64,000 nucleotides of DNA. It comes from CAVSWT01 sp963775245. Lineage in GTDB: Bacteria; Bacteroidota; Ignavibacteria; Ignavibacteriales; Ignavibacteriaceae. The stretch covers positions 1 through 64,000 of the forward strand of contig CAVZID010000012.1 in NCBI GenBank assembly GCA_963775245.1, written 5' to 3'. The notes under the pieces are model-generated. The model was given only the letters and a program-made list of their open reading frames with translations. It ran no database searches and had not been told where the DNA came from. Below, in pieces: positions 1 to 7,825 of this stretch; positions within the stretch are counted from its first letter, which is position 1; each line of letters opens with the position of its first letter. Made by a program: the position numbers and the translations under genes.

Positions 1-209
1 GCATAATTTGAAATTTTGGTAACCAATCCATTTTGATTTTCCAAAGTAAAAAGATAAACTTTTTGACTATCCTTTTCGCAGCAGTATTCTTGTTTAATCG
101 ATCCGGTTGCGTTCCCGGTAATTGATTTTTCTTTAGAAAAATTTTGATGAGAAAAAAATAAGCAGCAAAAAAGTGTTAACAGCAAGATATTTTGAAAGAA
201 ATTTTTCAT
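1..209 (-). CDS. galM: Aldose 1-epimerase (galactose mutarotase), N-terminal fragment, secreted
   Basis: The reading frame starts with ATG at 209 and is still open at the window edge, so only about 69 codons are visible. It begins with a lysine plus hydrophobic signal peptide. A segment reading VYLFTLENQNGLVTKISNY follows, which is the typical N-terminal strand of the GalM family just before the conserved Gly-Ala. Family members interconvert alpha and beta anomers of galactose and other aldoses; a signal peptide suggests this copy works in the periplasm. It lies only 5 bp after the stop of the beta-propeller gene, so it is probably the last visible gene of the minus-strand operon that starts with the alpha-galactosidase. 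A second, leaderless GalM is encoded at 54409-55380. The call rests on the N-terminus only; the catalytic His and Glu lie outside the window. Confidence 0.72.
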   Translation of the reverse strand, partial: MKNFFQNILLLTLFCCLFFSHQNFSKEKSITGNATGSIKQEYCCEKDSQKVYLFTLENQNGLVTKISNY

Positions 210-214
210 AAGCT

Positions 215-1198
215 TTATCTCTGCAGATCTCCATTCTCAGGAATACCTGGTTCGTCCAAGAGTTGAATTGAAGAAGCCGGTCCCAGATCAGGATTTTTCC
301 ATTGCCTTAATGCCCAAACTATCTTTTTTTCTGGAGTTACTTCAATAATTTGAACAACCTTTGACCAATCTTCTTTTTTGACTCCTCCAAACCAATTGCA
401 TATAACTGTATTTCCATTTGTAAGGCGGTCAACTTCCTGTACGGTATAAAGATGAATTCCGGGCAAATCATCTTTATTAATTTCCCAAACAATTTTCCCC
501 GCCGGATTTACTTCCCGAACATATCCAAGCTGATTACCACTTATTAAAGTATTTCTATTTTTTAATCTCACAGCAGCCCAGGCAGAAGGTGCATCAACAG
601 ACCAAATGGGATTCCAGTCTTTATCATATTCAATAACTTTTCCTAAATCAAGATGGGCAACCAGATAAGTTGAATCTTTTGTAATTCGAATATGCCTGAA
701 CTGACCATGAATTGTTTTGGGGTCCGTGGATGATTTAGTTTTCAGAATATGCTCCATTTCTATCTTGCCGGTTTTAGTATTTATGATCATTGCTTTGGCT
801 GGTAGACCATTCTGGCAAATAAACACTCTATCTTTTCCTAATGGCTGACAAGTATGAATTTGCGTTCCTTTAGGAGCATCATAATTCCATATAATTTTTT
901 TATAAGGAGTAATTTCACTTGCACCATTCGACCGTGAAAAAACAATATTACCATTTGAAAGCATTGTCGCATCGCCGTATTCTCCATGTTCCGGCATAGT
1001 GTATGACCAAACAATTTTTCCATCCCGTATAATATACATTTTTTGATTTTCCATGGAATGATTTTGCCATTCCCCTGCGTACAAAAAAGGATGTTGTTTG
1101 AGTCCATTCCCGGGCAGTTCCGGAACCTCTTGAGAGAATGCATTTATTGTACTTAATATTAAAAGAGATAATGCAATTAGAGAGACTTGTGTTTTCAT
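215..1198 (-). CDS. Secreted beta-propeller (PQQ/ASST-like repeat) protein
   Basis: The 327-aa product starts with a signal peptide (cleavage probably after AFSQ, near residue 23). The rest consists of repeated blades with 'G.IVW....' and 'L.NGN.V' motifs, for example DGKIVWSYTMPE, LSNGNIVFSR, AGKIVWEINKDD, LTNGNTVICN and EKKIVWALRQW. This pattern is typical of PQQ-like or arylsulfotransferase-like beta-propellers, but I see no PQQ ligand or sulfotransferase histidine that would name an enzyme. Such proteins are common in glycan loci of Bacteroidota and may bind or process sugars, but the role here is unknown. It lies 30 bp downstream of the outer-membrane family gene and 5 bp upstream of galM in the same orientation. 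An RBS-like AAAGAGAA precedes the ATG. Confidence 0.6.
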   Translation of the reverse strand: MKTQVSLIALSLLILSTINAFSQEVPELPGNGLKQHPFLYAGEWQNHSMENQKMYIIRDGKIVWSYTMPEHGEYGDATMLSNGNIVFSRSNGASEITPYKKIIWNYDAPKGTQIHTCQPLGKDRVFICQNGLPAKAMIINTKTGKIEMEHILKTKSSTDPKTIHGQFRHIRITKDSTYLVAHLDLGKVIEYDKDWNPIWSVDAPSAWAAVRLKNRNTLISGNQLGYVREVNPAGKIVWEINKDDLPGIHLYTVQEVDRLTNGNTVICNWFGGVKKEDWSKVVQIIEVTPEKKIVWALRQWKNPDLGPASSIQLLDEPGIPENGDLQR

Positions 1199-1228
1199 AA
1201 AATATTCTCTTTAAAAATTAAAAATTAT

Positions 1229-2491
1229 TTACATCCTTATATTTATAATATTATTATAGATAGAACCGAAAGTATATTTTATTCCGATAGACGATTGAAA
1301 AGTATAACTCGTCTGCAACTGCCGCTGCTTCAATAAAATTTCTTCAAGAGAAGCTTCGCCCCGCGGTAAATAAAGCTGATCGTGTATGCTCTCACCTTCA
1401 AAGTCCAATGATAGCGAAAGACCTTCGGTTAGCCTGATATCCAAATAAGCTTCCATCCTTATTTTATATTTTCTATTAAGACTGGGATAATGGGAAAAAT
1501 CAAGCAGTCCATAAAAGTTCCCCCAAGGCTGTTTTATATCTGCTTCTACTCTTGCAGAATGAAAAAATAGTCCCTGGCTTAGTTTATCGAAAATAGTTTC
1601 GTTTATATAATTATAATTTTTATAACCGAGATAATATCCAAAAGTAAGTATTTTTCTGCTTACATCGCTCCATGGGAAAATATTGTATTCTATGCCTGGA
1701 TAAATACTGTAATCCAGTTTTATATTCTTATATGTGGAGGAATGAAGATCGACAAAAGCGCCTGCAGACCAATGTTTAGAAAAACTCTTAACAACTGAAG
1801 AATTCCCATCCCATGATTTAACTGTACTTTTAATTGTATTAGTGCTGTCTTCAAAACTTTCTTCTTTAAATTCGTAATCAAAACCATTTCTAAATCGCCA
1901 ATCCTCAGTCACTCTATTTCCATTAATTGATCCTTCCAATCTTGTTGAATTATTATTTTCCTCTGATTCTAGTCCTCCTTCTAATCTAATATCAAAGATC
2001 CAATGATCCCACGGGTCATTTATATGCTGCGGCATATTATTAAGCTTTTGTTTATCAAAAGAAATATTAATATTGTCCGCAATTCCGGTTTGGGCAACAT
2101 ACCGCAAAAGCCCGAAGGTTAAAATTTTGGCAATCCCTTCCTGTCTTTCGATATCAGTATTGGATTGAGGTGATGAATAACTTAGATTTTGGTCCTGGTC
2201 GTTATACTCTCCTCTTCCGATAAATTGTAAAGTATATATATGCCCACCGCTGGCTGTTGATTGCCTAGTAATTAAAACATGTACCTGCGCCTGACTGGGA
2301 TCGCGGACATAATTAACAAATGGAATTTCTGATTGTATTACTTTAAAGTTGCAAGTGTTGCAATCCAAGAAAACATTGAGCATGACATTAGGGTGTATAC
2401 TCACAGAATCTTTATTTTGCTTGTTACATGGATAAGAGACCGATATAAAAAATATTAAAAAATAAATTACTGAAAAGAAATTTTTAAACAT
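1229..2491 (-). CDS. Conserved outer-membrane/periplasmic protein of unknown function
   Basis: The 420-aa product has a signal peptide (about residues 1-22). An N-terminal domain follows with the striking block LNVFLDCNTCNFKVI, then IPFVNYVRDPSQAQVHVLIT, GGHIYTLQFIGRG, and a later block 'GLLRYVAQT...' near residues 130-140. I recognise this pattern as a recurrent family of uncharacterised proteins in Bacteroidota, Ignavibacteria and other Gram-negatives. The C-terminal 250 residues alternate aromatic and polar residues in beta strands and end in a strand like an outer-membrane barrel (FQSSIGIKYTFG). The two cysteines in DCNTC could form a disulfide. I cannot assign a function. The gene sits in the GH36-GH29 operon, 52 bp downstream of the fucosidase, so it may be co-expressed with those glycosidases. 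Confidence 0.6.
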   Translation of the reverse strand: MFKNFFSVIYFLIFFISVSYPCNKQNKDSVSIHPNVMLNVFLDCNTCNFKVIQSEIPFVNYVRDPSQAQVHVLITRQSTASGGHIYTLQFIGRGEYNDQDQNLSYSSPQSNTDIERQEGIAKILTFGLLRYVAQTGIADNINISFDKQKLNNMPQHINDPWDHWIFDIRLEGGLESEENNNSTRLEGSINGNRVTEDWRFRNGFDYEFKEESFEDSTNTIKSTVKSWDGNSSVVKSFSKHWSAGAFVDLHSSTYKNIKLDYSIYPGIEYNIFPWSDVSRKILTFGYYLGYKNYNYINETIFDKLSQGLFFHSARVEADIKQPWGNFYGLLDFSHYPSLNRKYKIRMEAYLDIRLTEGLSLSLDFEGESIHDQLYLPRGEASLEEILLKQRQLQTSYTFQSSIGIKYTFGSIYNNIINIRM

Positions 2492-2543
2492 GATAACTAT
2501 TTCAACTTATTTTTTTTAAAATTTTACTTTAGACCGCTAATTG

Positions 2544-3927
2544 TTAATTTTTAATTTTACCCTTTACTTCAAGTTTAACAACACTTGCAACATCATCAGG
2601 TGCAGTGGCGGGTAAGTTGATAATTACACCACCATCGCCTTTATCCACAGCCAAAGTTTCACCATTAATTAATAATTTTGAAGAAATTATTTTACCATTT
2701 AATCCTGGTACATGAAGTTTCCCATCAGTGGGCCAATCGAAAACAAAAAGGTATAAAGAAGTATTGTCGCCATTCTCTTTCATAGTGCACCGTCCCCATG
2801 ATAACGAATCCAATGGACTAGCTTTAGTTGCATATATTGCTTCGCTGTTTACCTTCATCCATTTTCCAATATCCCTTAATCTCTCAATACTTGCTTCGGG
2901 AAATGTTCCATCTGCTTTGGGCCCGACATTCAACAAATAGTTGCCGCCTTTGGATGCGATATCAATAAGATTGCGAATTAATGTTCTGGATGATTTCCAA
3001 TTGTGGTCATAACTCTTATATCCCCAGGTTCCATTCATTGTCATACAAGTTTCCCAATCTTTGCCTTTCATTTCATTCTTTGGTAGGAATTTTTTGTTCT
3101 GGTGTTTGTGTATCACCGGGAAAGTTAGGCCGTTTTAATCTATTGTTTGTAATTATGTTTGGCTGAAGTTTTAAAAGCGCTTGCAGCTTCTCTGCGTATT
3201 CATCTGTCATATCAACAGGTGTATCCCACCATAAAATTGCTACATCACCATAGTTAGTTAATAACTCTCTCACTTGAGGAACTGCAACACTATCAATATA
3301 TTCAGACATACTTTTTGAAGTTTGGATTGGATCCCAATGTCCGTCATGCGCTTTTGTAAATGCATCGATTTTTGCTGAATCTGGATTTAGCCAGCCTTCT
3401 GTAGTAACTCTTCGTGCTGCGGCACCGCCTGGATTATTCCAATCCTGAGCTTGAGAATAATAAAACCCAAGCTTGATTCCATATCTTTTACAAGCTGCAG
3501 CTAAAGGCTTTAAAACATCTTTGCCATAAGGTGCAGCATCAACTATATTCCATTTACTTGCTTTTGTTTTAAACATTGCAAAACCATCATGATGCTTTGC
3601 AGTTATCACAATGTATTTCATTCCGGCATCCTTAGCCATCTTAACCCATGCATCTGCATCATATTTTACAGGGTTAAATTTTTTTGCATACTGCTGATAT
3701 TCTTCAACGGGAATTTTCATACGATTCATAATCCATTCAGCGCCGCCGCGTCTCATCTGATGGCCTTTATAAACACCTCCGAGAACAGAATAATCTCCCC
3801 AATGAATAAACATTCCAAATCTCGCTTCACGCCACCATTCCATCCTTTTATCTTTTGATGTTTCTTGAGCCCAATTGAGCTGCATCATAAAAATTATAAG
3901 TAAACCGGTTAAAAGAATTTTTTTCAT
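2544..3927 (-). pseudogene. GH29 alpha-L-fucosidase, broken by a single frameshift
   Basis: Two overlapping frames (3073-3927 and 2544-3116) together give one complete GH29 protein of about 460 aa. Frame 1 has a signal peptide, the family N-terminus WWREARFGMFIHWGDYS, the substrate-binding AKHHDGFAMF block and the catalytic segment DVAILWWDTPVD, in which the Asp near residue 235 is the expected nucleophile. It then stops after TPEQKIPTKE. Frame 2 continues with KGKDWETCMTMNGTWGY and GGNYLLNVGPKADG, the conserved end of the catalytic domain, plus a C-terminal beta-sandwich. Removing one A from an A-run (plus-strand T-runs at 3079-3081 or 3090-3095) restores one frame. The start is ATG at 3927 with a CGGAGATATA ribosome site. 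It would release alpha-L-fucose from glycans outside the cytoplasm. It is either a recent pseudogene or an assembly error. Confidence 0.85.
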
Positions 3928-4059
3928 TATATCTCCGTTACAATATTATCATTTAAGTCCGCTTAGTTTATTTTGTTAATTATTCAAAGGATTAATTTAT
4001 TCTGAATATCTTAGTTAGAATTTTATTTAATTGTAATATGTTTTTGATGAAGAACGAAT

Positions 4060-6220
4060 TTATTTAATTTCACTAATCTCAATCACACTGCTCGTTAAAG
4101 ATTTATTGCTTGAAACATTTAATCCGATTTTCATTAAATATTCACCCGAAAAAATTTTACCGTTTTCAGCACAGCTTCCTTTAACACCGGGATACAAATT
4201 TGTTTCTTCTATTTTATAATTTTTATTTTCATATAATCCTTGAAGTTTTACTGACTCGAAATTCTGCCGTTGTGTTTCTAAATTATATGCCAAACAGAAT
4301 AGCTTTGCTTTTTTGTTCATTCACATACATTAGTACTGCACGATTTTCTTTATATGGAGAAACCAACCTATACAAGTCTCCAAACCAAATCACATTACTC
4401 AGTCTTTTATAATTTTTAACTGCCTCCTGACTAAACTTCAAATCTTCATCACTCATTTTTTCAATCGGGATATCATATCCCAATTTACCCATCATTGCAA
4501 CATCGGTTCTGAATTTTAATGACTGCTTTCCCATAGAAGTAACATGGGCACACATAGCAATTGATGGGAAGAAATATGAATAACCCCATTGAATAAAAAC
4601 ACGATTGTATCCATCAGTATTATCGCTTGGCCAAAACTCGGTAAAGTATTTTAAAGCCTCATAATCAACTCTGCCGCCTCCGCCTGAACAAAGCATTACG
4701 GGCAAATGAGGATACTTTTCTCTAAACTTTTTAAGCACTTTATATAATCCTTTTACGTAATCGATATATAAATGAGATTGATTATTTTTGAGATAAGTCG
4801 AGTATGGATTAACAATCATGCTGTTGCAATCCCACTTGATAAAAGCAATGTCGGGATTTTTCGTTAAGAGGTTATCAAGAATACTATAAACAAAATCTTG
4901 AACTTTAGGATTGGTTAAATCAAGAACTAATTGGTTGCGAAAATATTTTTCATCTCTATTGGGAAATCTTAAAATCCAGTCCGGGTGATTTTCATAAAGT
5001 TCACTTTTGGGATTGACCATTTCCGGTTCCAGCCAAATTCCGAACTTAACTCCATTTTTATCAGCTTCTTTTGTGAGATAACTTATGCCATCAGGAAGTT
5101 TTGTTTTATTTGGTTCCCAATCTCCAAGTCCGGCGTGGTCATCATTGCGCGGATATTTATTTGCGAACCATCCGTCGTCAAGAAGAAATAAATCTACTCC
5201 AAGTTTTTTTGTATCTTTTATTAAATCCGCAAGTTTTGTTTCATTAAAATCAAACCCGGTTGATTCCCAATTATTCAACAATGTTAATCTTGGTTTTTCG
5301 CCATCAAGTATATCATATTTTCTTGCCCATCTGTGAAGGCTTCTGCTTGCTTTTCCTTTACCATGATTGCTGTATGTAAAAATAAATTTTGGAGTAATAA
5401 ATTTCTCCCCCGGAGATAATTTATATTCAGAAGCAAAAGGATTCATTCCTGAAATAATTCTAAGAGAGTTTAGTGGGTCAATCTCAAAAAGAAATTGAAA
5501 ATTTCCTGTCCAGGCAAGAGTCCCGGCAATCAATTCCCCATTATTTTCATCGGAAGGATTGTTTAATGATAAAAAGAAAACCGGGGTTTGATACATATCG
5601 GCACGTGTGCCTAATTTACTATCAATGATTTTTATACCGCTGGTAAGCTCACTTTCCTGCATCTGCATTTCACGAGCCCAATCTCCATGAAACTGGGTAA
5701 GCCAATAATGAGTTGCATTAAAGTTAAGCTGCGACGAAGCAAAATTATATAGCATCATGGAATCTTTTTCATTATGTTCAATTTCAGTCCATTCTTCAAT
5801 AACGTCTTCATTATGAAAAGATTTAAAATATAATGTCACATTAACAGGGTATTGAGAATCTTTTAAACTAATTTTTGTTATTGAAATATTACTGTCGATT
5901 TTTTCAGTTTGATGGCTTATATACTGCAAGTCAAGGGAAGGATTTTCATCAGTGTGAGTTAATCGGATTGCAGGAGTAAAAAGATTTTCATTTCCATAAG
6001 TTGAATAAGCATCTTCTTTCCCCGATTCGTTTTTAAGATAATCAAAATTATTCTTCAACTTTTCACCGAAATATATTTGATACAATTTCGCATTAACCCC
6101 TTCTGTAAAAACGAGCGAAGAATTTTTTGTCTCAATCAAGATTAGATTTTTGTTTTGTGCAGGAGCTATTAATTGTAATAGAAATAAAAATGAGATGAAG
6201 AAATAAAATTTTTTACTCAC
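4060..6220 (-). pseudogene. GH36 alpha-galactosidase, frameshifted near the C-terminus
   Basis: A frame of 645 codons (GTG at 6220, preceded by AAAGGA) encodes a signal peptide, the GH36 N-terminal beta-supersandwich and the TIM barrel. The barrel has LLDDGWF, FGIWLEPEMVNP, the nucleophile motif IKWDCN (Asp about 464) and the acid/base motif FWPSDNTDGYNR (about 533-536). It stops early after KAILFGI. The missing C-terminal antiparallel domain lies in the next frame (4060-4320), starting AYNLETQRQNFESVKLQGLY and ending EISEIK. Deleting one base of the CC pair at 4290-4291 joins the two parts into a normal family length of about 720 aa. All catalytic residues lie before the break, so some activity is conceivable. 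It would remove alpha-galactosyl side chains. It is the first gene of the minus-strand operon and faces the LacI-type operator at 6348-6361. Confidence 0.87.
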
Positions 6221-6347
6221 ACTAAATCCTTTATATTTTTATACGACCAGGGAAGATTTCGATTTAAGATTTTTACAGAAAAAAGCCAACAAATTTTACA
6301 TTTTTAAGTTTGATTCACTCCGTCATATTTCTTAATTTGCACCTAAT

Positions 6348-6361
6348 GTTAAACGTTTATC
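6348..6361. promoter_or_regulatory. LacI-type operator in the divergent GH36/lyase region
   Basis: The sequence GTTAAACGTTTATC matches, at 13 of 14 positions, the perfect palindrome GTTAAACGTTTAAC found in front of the LacI gene at 10957. It lies in the 293-bp region between the divergent alpha-galactosidase (starts at 6220) and the lyase-like gene (starts at 6514), so one site could control both transcripts. AT-rich TATATA tracts on its 3' side (6371-6390) could supply a minus-strand -10 box. The rest of the 6221-6513 region shows no gene. The assignment to that regulator is an inference from the matching site. Confidence 0.62.
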
Positions 6362-6513
6362 ATTTAACAAAAATATATAAAAATATATATAAAAAAACAG
6401 TTATTAGATTATTTTTTTAAGTTTTTCTTTATTTATATTGATGAAAATTTTTAGGACCCAGGGCTAATAAAACCGCTTTACATTTTTGCATTATCTTTAG
6501 GTTAAATATTGAT

Positions 6514-7689
6514 ATGAGATTCAAATTATACTTCAGTTTAATATTATCATTTTATTTTTCAATAGCTTTTGCTCAGGTTAAAAATAATTCGGTTAAACAA
6601 TTAATAATTAAACTTGATAAAGTCAGGGTTGTAAAAGATGCCAATAAATATTTAAAGGAACAACCAATAACTATAACATCTTTTAAAGCAGAAAGGAGTA
6701 AAGGCGGGATTCACGACTTTTATTCGGAAGGGGATTACTGGTGGCCAAACCCAAAATATCCTGACAGCCCTTATGTACGAAAAGATGGAATGACAAACCC
6801 TGATAACTTTGTAGCACATCGTAAAGCAATGAGAAGGTTGAGTATCCAGGTTCCAACATTAGTAGCAGCATATAAATTTACCGGCGATAAAAAATATGCA
6901 GAGCATGCAGTCAAACATTTGCTTGCCTGGTTTGTAAATAAGAAAACGATTATGAATCCAAATTTAAAATATTCCCAGGCTATAAAAGGGAGATTTACCG
7001 GAAGGGGAATTGGAATTATTGATGCAATTCATTTAGTCGAAGTTGTGCAAGCAGCAATGGTTCTTGCTAAAGATAATCTTATTAAAAAGGATGATTTAGG
7101 TAAAATAAAAAATTGGTTCAAAAAATTTTCTGATTGGCTGATGAATGACCAATTTGGAATTGATGAAAGGAACAATGGAAATAATCACGCCACATGCTGG
7201 GATATGCAGGTAGCTGAATATGCAAAATTTATTGGGGATGAAAAGAAGCTTGATTTTTGCATAAATCATTTTAAAACTGAATTGCTTCCAAAACAAATGA
7301 AAGCGGACGGCAGCTTCCCAAGGGAATTAGGACGAACCAAACCTTATGGATATTCATTATTTAATCTTGATGCGATGGCAATGGTTGCAGAAATTTTATC
7401 AACACCAAAAGATAATCTTTGGAAATTTAAAACTCCTGGTGGTGTAACTCTGGAAGCAGCGTTAGAATTTATGTATCCTTATATAAAAGATAAATCAAAA
7501 TGGCCTTATCAAAAAGATGTAATGTACTTTGATGACTGGCCTGTTCGTCAGCCATCTTTGCTTTTTGGGGGAATAGCCTATAACAAAGAAAAATATATTG
7601 AACTTTGGAAAACTTTAAATCCAGCTCCCCAAAAAGAGGAGATTATACGAAACTTTTTTATCCGTCAGCCTATATTATGGCTTAATTAA
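6514..7689 (+). CDS. Alginate-lyase-family (alpha/alpha toroid) polysaccharide lyase
   Basis: The 391-aa product has a signal peptide (cleavage after SIAFA). It carries the hallmark segments of the Pfam Alginate_lyase toroid family: DYWWPNP..PDSPYVRKDGM at about 73-95, GRGIGIIDAIHLVE near 165-180, NNGNNHATCWDMQ near 222-235 with the Asn/His expected at the active site, and RTKPYGYSLFNLDAM near 275-290 with the candidate catalytic Tyr. Family enzymes cleave uronic-acid-containing chains by beta-elimination; CAZy PL5 and PL38 are the likely relatives. I cannot choose between alginate, glucuronan or another uronan. It is probably periplasmic. It is the first gene of the plus-strand pair with the GH2 gene downstream and shares its promoter region with the divergent GH36 operon, where a LacI-type operator lies. 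Uronate cleavage beside galactosidases would fit a mixed acidic glycan. Confidence 0.72.
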   Translation: MRFKLYFSLILSFYFSIAFAQVKNNSVKQLIIKLDKVRVVKDANKYLKEQPITITSFKAERSKGGIHDFYSEGDYWWPNPKYPDSPYVRKDGMTNPDNFVAHRKAMRRLSIQVPTLVAAYKFTGDKKYAEHAVKHLLAWFVNKKTIMNPNLKYSQAIKGRFTGRGIGIIDAIHLVEVVQAAMVLAKDNLIKKDDLGKIKNWFKKFSDWLMNDQFGIDERNNGNNHATCWDMQVAEYAKFIGDEKKLDFCINHFKTELLPKQMKADGSFPRELGRTKPYGYSLFNLDAMAMVAEILSTPKDNLWKFKTPGGVTLEAALEFMYPYIKDKSKWPYQKDVMYFDDWPVRQPSLLFGGIAYNKEKYIELWKTLNPAPQKEEIIRNFFIRQPILWLN

Positions 7690-7699
7690 AAGATTAAAG

Positions 7700-7748
7700 A
7701 TTACAAGATTGCCACATAGTGGTGGCTTTGCCAAAAAATTACAAGATT
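7700..7748. repeat. 11-bp direct repeat flanking a small hairpin
   Basis: ATTACAAGATT occurs at 7700-7710 and again at 7738-7748. The segment between contains an inverted repeat built on GCCAC and GTGGC (7711-7726). The element fills most of the gap between the lyase and the GH2 gene. It resembles the small dispersed hairpin repeats common between genes in this group and may act as an mRNA-processing or weak termination signal. No copy elsewhere in the window was recognised. Confidence 0.35.
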
Positions 7749-7825
7749 AAAAACAACCTGACAATTTTGTAATTTTGAAATCAAGATTAGAAAATAAGAA
7801 ATTTAAATTTTATTGTGGAAAATTA

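Noticed and set aside
838..1143. 101-codon minus-strand frame inside the beta-propeller gene
   Set aside because: It overlaps the real gene in another frame on the same strand and encodes nothing protein-like.
7775..7825. TTG at 7775 as start of the GH2 gene
   Set aside because: The signal peptide begins at ATG 7826, which has its own ribosome site.
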